Source: Arsenophonus endosymbiont of Aphis craccivora (GTDB lineage Bacteria > Pseudomonadota > Gammaproteobacteria > Enterobacterales > Enterobacteriaceae). From it: a stretch of 64,000 nucleotides of DNA. The notes under the pieces were generated by a model, which saw nothing but the letters and a program-made list of their open reading frames with translations, had not been told where the DNA came from and did not search any database. Positions 1-10,081 of this stretch are shown here, one piece after another; positions within the stretch are counted from its first letter, which is position 1, and every line of letters begins with the position of its first letter. The translations under genes were made by a program, and so were the position numbers. Location of the stretch: the NCBI RefSeq assembly GCF_013460135.1, contig NZ_CP038155.1:1364001-1428000 (forward strand). Reading direction: 5' to 3'.

Positions 1-1
1 C

Positions 2-457
2 AAAGGTAATTCGCCAGTTGTTAATCCAAACAGCATGGCGGCGTTAGGGATCCAAGTTGTCGATGTTCGTATCAAACGTATTGAATTGCCAAGTGAAGTT
101 TCGGAAGCGATATATCAACGTATGCGCGCTGAACGAGAGGCTGTAGCACGCCAACATCGTTCACAAGGTCAAGAAGAGGCCGTGAAGATCCGTGCAGCAG
201 CAGATAAAACAGTGACCGAGACATTGGCAGAAGCGGAGTGCACGGCACTGAAATTACATGGTGAAGGAGATGCGATGGCAACTAAGCTATTTGCTGATGC
301 ATTTAACCAAGATCCTGATTTCTATGCTTTCATTCGTAGTTTACGGGCATACGAAAAGAGCTTTAGTAAAAATGGTGATGATGTGATGGTATTAAGCCCA
401 GATACCGATTTTTTCCGCTATATGCGAGCACCAACTAAACAAAGAGCGGTACAGTGA
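2..457 (+). CDS. hflC: HflC, FtsH protease modulator, C-terminal part (5' end outside window)
   Basis: This is the C-terminal part of a band-7/SPFH-type protein that pairs with HflK in the inner membrane and modulates the FtsH protease. The open frame enters from the left edge, so no start is visible. The segment reading NPNSMAALGI, the stretch RMRAEREAVARQHRSQGQEE and the ending SPDTDFFRYM match HflC closely. It lies directly upstream of purA, as in enterobacteria, but no yjeT-like gene lies between them. A hairpin follows about 45 bp downstream. No lesion is visible in the part shown. Identification is secure from sequence recall. Confidence 0.93.
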   Translation, partial: KGNSPVVNPNSMAALGIQVVDVRIKRIELPSEVSEAIYQRMRAEREAVARQHRSQGQEEAVKIRAAADKTVTETLAEAECTALKLHGEGDAMATKLFADAFNQDPDFYAFIRSLRAYEKSFSKNGDDVMVLSPDTDFFRYMRAPTKQRAVQ

Positions 458-500
458 TCATTTAAAGATAAATGAAATGATTGCCAATTGACTCTAGGTA

Positions 501-523
501 AGCCCGCATTAGGCGGGCTTTAA
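501..523 (+). terminator. Rho-independent terminator after hflC
   Basis: A 7-bp perfect GC-rich stem (agcccgc with gcgggct) around a 5-nt loop is followed by a short T-rich run. It lies 44 bp past the hflC stop and well before purA, so it fits the end of the hfl transcript. Confidence 0.75.
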
Positions 524-595
524 TCTGTTAAGATTGTCATGAAAATAGGTATTGGTGTTATAAAAATTGCTGGCAGCTAATGATTGAAATGGTAG

Positions 596-1927
<1,332 letters not shown>

Positions 1928-1960
1928 GTTTACCACTCAATAATATTGCTCAAAGAGTGA

Positions 1961-1986
1961 CGCCTGAACATTCAGGCGTTATTTTT
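1961..1986 (+). terminator. Rho-independent terminator after purA
   Basis: An 8-bp perfect inverted repeat (cgcctgaa with ttcaggcg) with a 2-nt centre is followed by a T-rich stretch, 33 bp after the purA stop. Confidence 0.75.
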
Positions 1987-2121
1987 ATATCTAGTAATTC
2001 ATATTACCTGATTACTAATCAATTTTGCTTAATATGAAAAAAATTTACATAATAGATATAACTAGATGAATTAATGTCAAGAAGATGTCTTTCCATTTTT
2101 GTTTTATAACCAGAGGTTAAT

Positions 2122-2544
2122 GTGCAGTTAACAAGTTTTACTGATTATGGCTTAAGAGCATTAATTTATATGGCTTCATTACCTAAGGATAAAAGAACTA
2201 ATATTACTGAAGTTGCTAATGTATACGGTGTCTCGCGTAAACATATGGTAAAAATTATTAATCAATTAAGCCGATGTGGACTTGTTGCTGCGGTGAGAGG
2301 GAAAAATGGAGGGATTTCCTTAGGCAAGCCAGCTGAGCAGATCCGGATAGGTGATTTTGTTCGTCTATTAGAGCCTCTAGCATTAGTTAATTGCTTCAGC
2401 GATTTTTGCCATATTACTTCTGCTTGTCGATTAAAAAAAATATTAAATCAAGCAAGTGAACTTTTTTTAAATGAATTATATAAATATACACTGGCAGATC
2501 TAATAGAAAATAATAAGCTACTTTATAAGTTACTATTAAAATAA
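2122..2544 (+). CDS. nsrR: NsrR, nitric-oxide-sensing Rrf2-family repressor
   Basis: NsrR is an Rrf2-type winged-helix repressor whose iron-sulphur cluster senses nitric oxide. The N-terminus [20 protein letters not shown] and the recognition-helix region [15 protein letters not shown] match the family. The three cluster cysteines are seen in the segment [18 protein letters not shown] (about residues 91-102). The start is a GTG at 2122; no in-frame ATG fits the conserved N-terminus, and an AGAGG lies 8-10 nt upstream. It precedes rnr and rlmB as in Escherichia, which supports co-transcription. No damage is seen. Confidence 0.94.
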   Translation: MQLTSFTDYGLRALIYMASLPKDKRTNITEVANVYGVSRKHMVKIINQLSRCGLVAAVRGKNGGISLGKPAEQIRIGDFVRLLEPLALVNCFSDFCHITSACRLKKILNQASELFLNELYKYTLADLIENNKLLYKLLLK

Positions 2545-2602
2545 ATAACAGGCCTGGTGTATTAGTGGATTATATTAATCAAAGTGGTAGCGGAGGTGAG
2601 TG

Positions 2603-5047
2603 ATGGCAAAAGATCCTTATAAAGACCGGGAAGCTGAGAAATATCATTCACCAATTGCAAGTCGTGAATATATTTTAGAGGTATTAGCAAAATTTACTAA
2701 GCCTGTAAGTCGACAGGAAATCGCCCGAATATTAAAGTTAACTAAAGAAGAAGAGTTAGAGGCTTTGCGGCGCCGCTTACGTGCTATGGAACGTGATGGG
2801 CAATTGGTATTTACTCGTCGTCAATGTTATGCCTTACCTGAACGCCTTGATTTACTCAAAGGCACAGTTATTGGCCATCGTGATGGTTTTGGTTTTTTAC
2901 GGGTAGAAGGCCAGAAAGACTATTTTTACCTTTCTTTAGAAGAAATGAAAAAAGCGTTGCATGGTGATGTTGTACTTATCCAGCCATTGGGCAAAGATCG
3001 GCGAGGACGTACAGAAGTTCGCATTGTTCGAGTGCTTGTCCCACGAAATAATCATATTGTAGGACGTTATTTTATAGAATCGGGGATGGGGTATGTAGTC
3101 CCTGATGATAGTCGACTGTCCTTTGACATATTGATCCCTAAAGAGCAGGTTAACTGTGCCAGTATGGGAAATGTGGTTGTCGTTGAGATGACAACCCGAC
3201 CAGCGCGCCATACCCAGGCAGTAGGAAATATTGTCGAAGTATTAGGCGAAAGCATGGGGACTAACATTGCGGTAGAGATTGCATTAAGAACCTATGAAAT
3301 TCCGTATAGTTGGCCGTCACAAGTTGAGAAGCAAGTTGCTGATTTGTCCGAACAGATCCCTGCGTCAGCAAAAAAAGGCAGAGTAGACTTATGTCATCTA
3401 CCTTTAGTCACCATTGATGGCGAAGATGCCCGAGATTTTGATGATGCAGTTTATTGTATGCCGAAAGAAGACGGTGGCTGGTGCTTATGGGTCGCGATTG
3501 CTGATGTTAGTTATTATGTGCGGCCACAAACGGCTTTGGATAGTGAAGCGGTTAGTCGGGGAAATTCAGTCTATTTTCCATCACGAGTGATCCCTATGTT
3601 GCCTGAAATTCTTTCTAATGGGTTATGTTCATTAAACCCTGAAGTTGAGAGGCTTTGCATGGTATGTGAAATGCAGCTATCGGCGGAAGGGAAAATTACT
3701 TCATCTAAATTCTATGAAGCCGTAATGCGTTCTCATGCCAGATTGACTTATACCAAAGTCTGGAAAATTTTACAGGGTGACGAAGAATTACGTCAACATT
3801 ATCAAGACCTGGTGCCGCATTTAGAACAACTTCATCGATTATATAAAGCGTTAGATAATGCGCGCATAAAACGGGGTGCTATTTCCTTTGAATCTGAAGA
3901 AGCTAAATTTATTTTTAATGCAGAAAAACGCATTGAGCGGATAGAGCCGGTTGAACGTAATGATGCGCATAAATTAATTGAAGAGTTTATGATTTTAGCG
4001 AATATCGCTGCTGCACGTTTTGTTGAGCGGAATAAAGAACCTAGCTTGTACCGTGTCCATGATATGCCCAAACAAGAGAGTATTGTAAATTTGCAGACTG
4101 TATTTAGCGAGCTGGGTTTGACATTACCAGGTGGCATGAAACCACAGTCAGCTGATTATGCTAAATTTATGGATGAAGTGGCTGAACGTCCGGATCATGA
4201 ATTGCTGCAAACAATGCTTTTGCGTTCAATGAAACAAGCTATTTATGATCCTGAAAATAGAGGGCATTTTGGCTTAGCACTGAAATCTTATGCCCATTTC
4301 ACTTCACCGATCCGTCGATATCCTGATTTAGCGCTACATCGTTCGATTAAATATCTTTTATCTGGCCAACATGGAAACAATCAACATCGCTCGACGCCGA
4401 CCGGTGGTTGGCATGCTGATACTCATGAAATGCTGCAATTGGGAGAACATTGTTCAATGACCGAACGGCGAGCTGATGAAGCAACGAGAGATGTTGCTGA
4501 TTGGTTGAAATGTGATTTTATGCAGGATCAAGTTGGCAATGTATTTACTGGCATTATCACCAGTGTCACTGGTTTTGGCTTTTTTGTCCGCTTAAAAGAT
4601 CTTTTTATTGATGGTCTGGTGCATGTCTCATCACTTAATAATGATTACTATCGCTACGATAATGTAGGACAGAGACTTATTGGTGAGTCTTCGAGGATGG
4701 TATATCGTCTTGGTGATGAAGTTGAAATTAGCGTTGAAGCTGTACATATGGATGAACGCAAGATCGATTTTGCATTGATATCAACCTTACGTAAGGCGAA
4801 AAATCCAGGTAATACAGCAAAAGAAAAAGCAAAAAAGCAATTTAAAAAAACAATTTCAACTCATAGCAAGCAAGATCACAGCCAGGACAAAAATTTTGAG
4901 CCCAGTAGTGCATTTATTAAAGCGAATAAAAAAGGCAGCGGCAACGCTAAAAAAGTAGATAAGAAAGGGAAAAAGGTTTCTGATAAAAGTAAAAAAATTG
5001 CCGCAAAATTGAGAGCAAAAAAGGCTATCAAAAAAGCACAAAAATAA
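2603..5047 (+). CDS. rnr: Ribonuclease R
   Basis: RNase R is a processive 3' to 5' exoribonuclease that degrades structured RNA and takes part in RNA quality control. Visible are an N-terminal helix-turn-helix part, cold-shock domains, the RNB catalytic core with the aspartate-rich motif [13 protein letters not shown] (about residue 275), the [12 protein letters not shown] motif, an S1 domain (GFGFFVRL) and a long lysine-rich tail. The ATG at 2603 is preferred over the GTG at 2600 because a strong GGAGG lies 6 nt before it. At 814 residues the length is normal for the family. The nsrR-rnr-rlmB order is conserved. Confidence 0.96.
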   Translation: MAKDPYKDREAEKYHSPIASREYILEVLAKFTKPVSRQEIARILKLTKEEELEALRRRLRAMERDGQLVFTRRQCYALPERLDLLKGTVIGHRDGFGFLRVEGQKDYFYLSLEEMKKALHGDVVLIQPLGKDRRGRTEVRIVRVLVPRNNHIVGRYFIESGMGYVVPDDSRLSFDILIPKEQVNCASMGNVVVVEMTTRPARHTQAVGNIVEVLGESMGTNIAVEIALRTYEIPYSWPSQVEKQVADLSEQIPASAKKGRVDLCHLPLVTIDGEDARDFDDAVYCMPKEDGGWCLWVAIADVSYYVRPQTALDSEAVSRGNSVYFPSRVIPMLPEILSNGLCSLNPEVERLCMVCEMQLSAEGKITSSKFYEAVMRSHARLTYTKVWKILQGDEELRQHYQDLVPHLEQLHRLYKALDNARIKRGAISFESEEAKFIFNAEKRIERIEPVERNDAHKLIEEFMILANIAAARFVERNKEPSLYRVHDMPKQESIVNLQTVFSELGLTLPGGMKPQSADYAKFMDEVAERPDHELLQTMLLRSMKQAIYDPENRGHFGLALKSYAHFTSPIRRYPDLALHRSIKYLLSGQHGNNQHRSTPTGGWHADTHEMLQLGEHCSMTERRADEATRDVADWLKCDFMQDQVGNVFTGIITSVTGFGFFVRLKDLFIDGLVHVSSLNNDYYRYDNVGQRLIGESSRMVYRLGDEVEISVEAVHMDERKIDFALISTLRKAKNPGNTAKEKAKKQFKKTISTHSKQDHSQDKNFEPSSAFIKANKKGSGNAKKVDKKGKKVSDKSKKIAAKLRAKKAIKKAQK

Positions 5048-5124
5048 TCTTAGTTATTTTTATTACTGATCTTCATCGGCAATGATTGACTCTCTTTGAG
5101 AGTTATAAAGTAATCGATAAATTT

Positions 5125-5862
5125 ATGAGTGAAATTATTTATGGTATTCATGCAGTGCAAGCATTGCTGGAGCGCGATCCATCGCGTTTAAAACAAGTTT
5201 ATGTACTCAAAGGGCGTGAAGATAAACGTTTATTGCCGATTATTCACCAGCTTGAAAAATTGGGCATTATTATCCAGTTAGCTAATAGTCAATGGATGGA
5301 TAAGCAGACAGCGAACGCTGTTCATCAGGGTATTATTGCTCAGGTAAAACCCGGGCGGCAATATCAAGAGAGTGATTTAGATATTATTATTTCTCAGACA
5401 AAATCACCCTTTTTGCTTATATTAGATGGTATTACCGATCCACATAACTTAGGTGCTTGTTTACGTAGTGCAGAGGCTGCAGGTATTGATGCGGTTATTG
5501 TACCAAAGGATAAATCTGCTCAACTTAATGCCATCGCTAAGAAAGTTGCCTGTGGTGCAGCTGAGAGTATGCCATTAATTCGGGTTACCAATCTTGCGCG
5601 GACACTACGTCAATTGCAGCAGCATCATATCTGGATTGTTGGAACTTCAGGTGACGCCAATCATACATTATATGAGCGTAAGTTAACCGGAGCGGTTGCA
5701 TTGGTGATGGGTGCGGAAGGTGAAGGTATGCGTCGTTTAACAAGGGAACATTGTGATGAACTGATTAGTATTCCAATGGCCGGTATGGTTTCGTCTTTAA
5801 ATGTTTCTGTTGCGACCGGCGTTTGTTTATTTGAAGCAGTACGTCAACGGCACAGTTATTGA
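5125..5862 (+). CDS. rlmB: 23S rRNA (guanosine-2'-O-)-methyltransferase RlmB
   Basis: RlmB is a SPOUT (TrmH-family) methyltransferase that 2'-O-methylates a guanosine in the 23S rRNA peptidyl transferase region. The motifs [32 protein letters not shown] and [16 protein letters not shown] form the knotted AdoMet-binding fold and are all present. The open frame extends upstream to 5086, but the conserved N-terminus [16 protein letters not shown] starts at 5125, giving 245 residues. It follows rnr by 77 bp. No lesion is seen. Confidence 0.95.
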   Translation: MSEIIYGIHAVQALLERDPSRLKQVYVLKGREDKRLLPIIHQLEKLGIIIQLANSQWMDKQTANAVHQGIIAQVKPGRQYQESDLDIIISQTKSPFLLILDGITDPHNLGACLRSAEAAGIDAVIVPKDKSAQLNAIAKKVACGAAESMPLIRVTNLARTLRQLQQHHIWIVGTSGDANHTLYERKLTGAVALVMGAEGEGMRRLTREHCDELISIPMAGMVSSLNVSVATGVCLFEAVRQRHSY

Positions 5863-5984
5863 GAAAAAAGTAAGAGCATTGATAATCTTGGCAAGATTAC
5901 TTAACCCAATTCAATGGCGATAAGTGATGATTTAATCTATTGCTTGAGTTTTAACTAAAGGATAGGTATAGTTACGTGTCGATT

Positions 5985-6072
5985 TTTCAGCCGCACTTAA
6001 ATAAGTTCCTTGCCTCCATGGGATGCGGCTGACCCTGACAGGAGGCTGATTAATCCGTAAGGAGCAAAACTC
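5985..6072 (+). promoter_or_regulatory. Structured 5' leader of the rpsF operon, possible S6:S18 autoregulatory RNA
   Basis: The leader contains two crossing complementary pairs. The segment cagccgca (5988-5995) pairs with tgcggctg (6024-6031), and gcctcc (6012-6017) pairs with ggaggc (6041-6046). Because the second pair straddles one arm of the first, the arrangement is either a pseudoknot or a two-state switch. Bacterial rpsF leaders are known to bind the S6:S18 complex through a structured motif, so a similar role is inferred. The ribosome-binding site AAGGAG follows near 6058-6063, before the ATG at 6073. Confidence 0.45.
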
Positions 6073-6465
6073 ATGCGTTATTACGAAATCGTTTTTATGG
6101 TTCATCCGGACCAAAGCGAGCAAGTTGCAGGTATGATTGAGCGTTATAGTAGTTCTATCACCGAAGCGCAAGGTCAAATCCATCGTTTGGAAGACTGGGG
6201 TCGCCGTCAATTGGCTTATCCAATCCATAAATTGCACAAAGCACACTATGTTCTGATGAACGTTGAAGCGCCGCAAGAAGTGATTGATGAGTTAGAAACA
6301 AACTTCCGCTTCAATGATGCCGTTGTCCGCAGCATGATTATGCGTGTTAAGCATGCGGTTACTGAAGCTTCTCCAATGGTTAAAGCCAAAGACGATCGTC
6401 GCAGTCGTGATTTGGTTGATGAAGACCTGGAAGGAATTGAGGTTGCTGAGGATTCTGAAGAGTAA
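6073..6465 (+). CDS. rpsF: 30S ribosomal protein S6
   Basis: S6 pairs with S18 on the platform of the small subunit. The N-terminus [18 protein letters not shown] and the segment [20 protein letters not shown] are diagnostic. The tail is acidic ([18 protein letters not shown]), comparable to the glutamylated S6 tail of enterobacteria. It is the first gene of rpsF-priB-rpsR-rplI and is preceded by a structured leader and an AAGGAG site. At 130 residues it has normal length. Confidence 0.96.
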   Translation: MRYYEIVFMVHPDQSEQVAGMIERYSSSITEAQGQIHRLEDWGRRQLAYPIHKLHKAHYVLMNVEAPQEVIDELETNFRFNDAVVRSMIMRVKHAVTEASPMVKAKDDRRSRDLVDEDLEGIEVAEDSEE

Positions 6466-6473
6466 ATTTGGTT

Positions 6474-7023
<550 letters not shown>

Positions 7024-7036
7024 TTGGTACGGTCCA

Positions 7037-7131
7037 TTAACGACTTAACGACTTAACGACTTAACGACTTAACGACTTAACGACTTAACGACTTAACGAC
7101 TTAACGACTTAACGACTTAACGACTTAACGA
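7037..7131 (+). repeat. Tandem array of about 12 copies of an 8-bp unit (ttaacgac) between rpsR and rplI
   Basis: Eleven full copies and one nearly full copy of ttaacgac fill 95 bp of the 118-bp gap between rpsR and rplI. The last copy runs into the rplI ribosome-binding region (gaggataaggt). An 8-bp period shifts frame and each unit carries a TAA, so it cannot code. I see no inverted repeat inside the unit, so it is not an obvious terminator. Arrays of identical short units usually change length by slipped-strand mispairing, so rplI expression could vary; that is inference. Confidence 0.95.
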
Positions 7132-7141
7132 GGATAAGGTA

Positions 7142-7591
7142 ATGCAAATTATTCTGCTGGATAAAGTAGCAAACCTGGGTAGCCTGGGTGACAAAGTTGA
7201 TGTTAAAGCGGGTTATGCTCGTAACTATTTAGTTCCGCTGGGAAAAGCTGTTCCTGCAACTAAAAAGAATGTTGAATTTTTTGAAGCACGCCGTGCCGAA
7301 TTAGAAGCTAAATTAGCCGATGTTCTGGCTGTTGCGGAAGGGCGCGCTGAAAAAATTAATTCATTAGCAACAGTAACCATCGCCTCTAAAGCCGGTGATG
7401 AAGGTAAACTGTTTGGTTCGATCGGGACTCGTGATATTGCTCAGGCGGTCACTGCTGCCGGTGTTGAGGTTATGAAAAGCGAAGTTCGCTTACCAAATGG
7501 TGTATTGCGTACTGTTGGTGAACATGAAGTTCATTTCCAAGTGCATAGTGATGTATTTGCAAAACTGAATGTGAATATTATTGCTGAATAA
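7142..7591 (+). CDS. rplI: 50S ribosomal protein L9
   Basis: L9 is a two-domain protein joined by a long helix, bound near the L1 stalk. The start [20 protein letters not shown] and the segment [20 protein letters not shown] are diagnostic, and the 149-residue length is normal. It ends the rpsF operon and is followed by a strong terminator. The upstream tandem octamer array places its translation start unusually far from rpsR. Confidence 0.97.
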   Translation: MQIILLDKVANLGSLGDKVDVKAGYARNYLVPLGKAVPATKKNVEFFEARRAELEAKLADVLAVAEGRAEKINSLATVTIASKAGDEGKLFGSIGTRDIAQAVTAAGVEVMKSEVRLPNGVLRTVGEHEVHFQVHSDVFAKLNVNIIAE

Positions 7592-7616
7592 TTGCTTTCT
7601 GATTATTATGCACAAA

Positions 7617-7647
7617 CAAAAACACCAGCATCAGCTGGTGTTTTTGT
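7617..7647 (+). terminator. Rho-independent terminator of the rpsF-rplI operon
   Basis: The stem aacaccagc (7621-7629) pairs with gctggtgtt (7634-7642). It is flanked by an A-run upstream and a T-run downstream, giving a strong and possibly bidirectional terminator. Confidence 0.85.
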
Positions 7648-7878
7648 TCCGATTTCTATCAGCTAAATCATTGTTGCTATTAATCAATCGTACAAAGTCA
7701 ATTGTTTTACTTTTTTATCTCTGCCGAGTGTTAGAGGAATTTTTGGCTGGTAGTCGATAATTTTAATTCATGAAATTGTCACTGTTCATATATTATCATT
7801 TATAGATATTATATTTAGGAATAAAATTTATTTTTCAAACTGAAATCCCACCTTTAGGTTTTTAGTATTATAAAATTT

Positions 7879-8619
7879 ATGCTTGAGCAAATATGTGATT
7901 TGGCGAAAGAAGCAGGTAGCGCAATTATGACTATCTATGAAAGTGCACAACAACTTGCTGTTAAGCACAAAAAAGATAGCTCTCCGGTGACTGAAGCCGA
8001 TCTTATTGCTCACCAAATTATTAAAACTGGATTGACAAGTATAACGCCACATATTCCGCTACTCTCTGAAGAAGATCCACCGGCTTGGCAAGAGCGCTGT
8101 CATTGGGAAAGCTATTGGTTAGTGGATCCGCTCGATGGAACTAAAGAGTTTATTCATAGAAATGGTGAATTTACCGTTAATATTGCTTTAATTCAGTCGG
8201 GTTCTCCTGTTATGGGGATTATTTATGCGCCAGCAAAAAATGTGCTTTATGCTAGTGAGCAAGGGGCGGCATGGAAAATAGTGGATGGAGTAAAACAATC
8301 ACTTCATGTTGCTAATGGGCATCCCCCGCTAATTGTTATTAGCCGTTCTTATCAAGATAAAGAATTGACTGATTATTTGGCACAAATGGGGCAGCATGAA
8401 GTTATGGTGATGGGTTCTTCACTAAAATTTTGTCTTATTGCGGAAGGCAAAGCACAGCTTTATCCGCGATTTGGTCCCACTCATATTTGGGATACTGCCG
8501 CAGGACATACGATCGCCCAAGCGGCAGGTGCTAAAGTGACGGATTGGAATGGTAGAACATTAGACTATTCCCCCAGAGAATCATTTATTAATCCGGGATT
8601 TAGAGTGTCAATATTCTGA
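7879..8619 (+). CDS. cysQ: 3'(2'),5'-bisphosphate nucleotidase CysQ
   Basis: CysQ removes the 3' phosphate from PAP, the by-product of sulphate assimilation and acyl-carrier-protein activation. It belongs to the lithium-sensitive inositol-monophosphatase-like family. The metal-binding motif [19 protein letters not shown] (about residues 81-99) and the C-terminal [17 protein letters not shown] are both complete. Residues [14 protein letters not shown] near 36 and LLSEED near 59 also match. The 246-residue length is normal. It is convergent with the ytfJ pseudogene, as the ytf gene order predicts. Confidence 0.93.
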   Translation: MLEQICDLAKEAGSAIMTIYESAQQLAVKHKKDSSPVTEADLIAHQIIKTGLTSITPHIPLLSEEDPPAWQERCHWESYWLVDPLDGTKEFIHRNGEFTVNIALIQSGSPVMGIIYAPAKNVLYASEQGAAWKIVDGVKQSLHVANGHPPLIVISRSYQDKELTDYLAQMGQHEVMVMGSSLKFCLIAEGKAQLYPRFGPTHIWDTAAGHTIAQAAGAKVTDWNGRTLDYSPRESFINPGFRVSIF

Positions 8620-8631
8620 TGGTTTAATTAA

Positions 8632-9197
8632 TTATTTTTTTAATTGTGTTTCAATCAATTTAATAACGTTATTTGTCTCTTCAGATGTTAGAGCACCATC
8701 TTTAGCAAATAATACGTCACCCTTTTTATTTAATACGATGATGGTAGAACTCTTGGGTTTTAGCTGCCAGGTTTTTTTAACTACACCATTATTATCCACA
8801 ATAATTTGAGAAAACGGGAATTCTCGCTTACTGTATTCAATACTACTGCGAACAAAAAAACCGGTTCCTAGAATTGTATCATCAGTATTTAATTTATTAT
8901 TGTTGTTGTCTGATATTTTTTCTGATCAAATTTCTTTTGTTTAATTGCCTCTATTAATGGCTCATTGAGCTCTTTAGCGGAAAGGCGCCCGGCAATATGC
9001 AGGATCGTTCTTGTTGTGCCAACAAGTTCCTTGCTGCGCCAATCTTGATAAATAAGTTTACCCTTTTCGTTTAACAAAAGTTCACCTCGATCGGTGACAG
9101 TTACGGCAGGCACCGGCTTATTAATTTGTAAGGTGGCAGTTAATGCAGAAAAAGGGTGAGTTAATAAAATTACTATTGGTATGATCTTTTTTAACAT
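8632..9197 (-). pseudogene. ytfJ: YtfJ-family periplasmic thioredoxin-like protein, frameshifted
   Basis: The first part (102 codons, start at 9197) has a signal peptide (MLKKIIPIVILLTHPFSALTA) followed by VTDRGELLL, LVGTTRTILHIAGRLSAKE and YQTTTIIN, all YtfJ-like. The frame then hits a stop. The rest of the protein (NTDDTILGTGFFVRSS to the C-terminus IKLIETQLKK) continues in another frame down to 8632. The breakpoint near 8888 looks like a 5-bp duplication of taaat-type sequence. The function of intact YtfJ is poorly known. I call it a pseudogene, since the second half makes up nearly half of the protein. Confidence 0.85.
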
Positions 9198-9510
9198 AGT
9201 ACTCCTCGTTAATCTTTTCTAAACTGGTTATTGATGATTATCCTCGTTTATTAGCATAGTCAATCTTAAATATAATGTCTTTGTTATAGAGAGCTGCTTT
9301 AGCACATACAGCAAAAGTTGTTAAGGCTTCAAATGAAAAATATTGTAATGATTATTCAAAACTATTTAACCAGTTATCATGTTATGTAAAATCATTAAAT
9401 CTTATTGGAAAAGGAGAACTAAAGCTTGTAACCAGAGTCTATGATTATAAAATGTGTCATGAATCACATTTCTGTGACTTCAAGATCAACAAAGGGGAGG
9501 AAAAAGTTGA
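9198..9510. other. Divergent intergenic region ytfJ/ytfK
   Basis: This 313-bp AT-rich region separates the divergent ytfJ and ytfK starts and has no convincing open frame. Its only clear signal is a CRP-like palindrome near 9450-9471 and a strong ribosome-binding site (ggggagg) just before ytfK. Confidence 0.6.
9450..9471 (+). promoter_or_regulatory. Probable CRP-binding site upstream of ytfK
   Basis: The half sites aaatgtg and tcacattt flank a central region and match the classical CRP consensus at all but one of the conserved outer positions. It lies about 40 bp before the ytfK start codon. A weaker tgtga half site follows at about 9472. Regulation by cAMP-CRP is inferred from the site alone. 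Confidence 0.55.
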
Positions 9511-9717
9511 ATGAAGATTTTTTACCGTTATAACCCACTGAAGATTGCGCGTTACTTTAAGATATTATGTCGTGGTCGATTGTATATCAAAGATATGGGA
9601 GTATTTGAATTTGACAAAGGAAAGATATTACCCCCTAGAATTAAAGATAAGCGGCATTTCAACATAATGAATGAAATCAATAAAGAAGTCCTTATCCTCC
9701 AGACAGAAATAGGTTAA
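9511..9717 (+). CDS. ytfK: YtfK, DUF1107 stringent-response modulator
   Basis: This 68-residue protein begins [20 protein letters not shown] and contains [20 protein letters not shown], very close to Escherichia YtfK. In Escherichia YtfK tips SpoT toward (p)ppGpp synthesis under phosphate or fatty-acid limitation. A ggggagg site lies 11 nt upstream of the ATG and a CRP-like palindrome lies about 40 bp upstream. It is intact although its neighbour ytfJ is broken. The transcript probably ends at the hairpin at 9734. Confidence 0.92.
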   Translation: MKIFYRYNPLKIARYFKILCRGRLYIKDMGVFEFDKGKILPPRIKDKRHFNIMNEINKEVLILQTEIG

Positions 9718-9733
9718 CTCATCTGATAAGTTG

Positions 9734-9760
9734 TGCGCCACATCCTCAGTGGCGCAAATA
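9734..9760 (+). terminator. Rho-independent terminator after ytfK
   Basis: An 8-bp perfect stem (tgcgccac with gtggcgca) with a 7-nt loop begins 17 bp after the ytfK stop. The downstream tail is A/T-rich but not a clean T-run. Confidence 0.6.
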
Positions 9761-10081
9761 AAATATAAACTAATCATGACCTAACAATTTTAATCCATAA
9801 GTTTTACGACAGATCGGATTAGCAAAAAGTGTTTTACTATACTTAGCTTTACTCGCTTCATGTTAAATTTAATGCTTACCAACCACATTTCATTTTGTGG
9901 CTGGCGTTTAATAATTTGGTCTTGGATCTGTCAACAGCGATGTTTTGATTAATATAAAGATTATAACTTTAAACAAAATTAAATTTATGTGTGCGTTTTT
10001 GTTAAAAAATTGAAGTAGTATATATACTTTATCAACTTATCAACACTTGTTGATGGAACATATCAATCTCAAAGAAGAGAA
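9761..10081. other. AT-rich intergenic region upstream of the M13 peptidase gene
   Basis: No supported gene is seen here. Near the right end (about 10039-10054) there is a 16-bp palindrome with arms atcaaca and tgttgat, a possible operator. An AAGAAGAGA ribosome-binding stretch lies directly before the peptidase ATG. Confidence 0.4.

Noticed and set aside
7037..7131. CRISPR-like array
   Set aside because: The units are 8 bp with no spacers between them, so it is a simple tandem repeat. The 9-bp arrays at 25074 and 40606 are rejected for the same reason.
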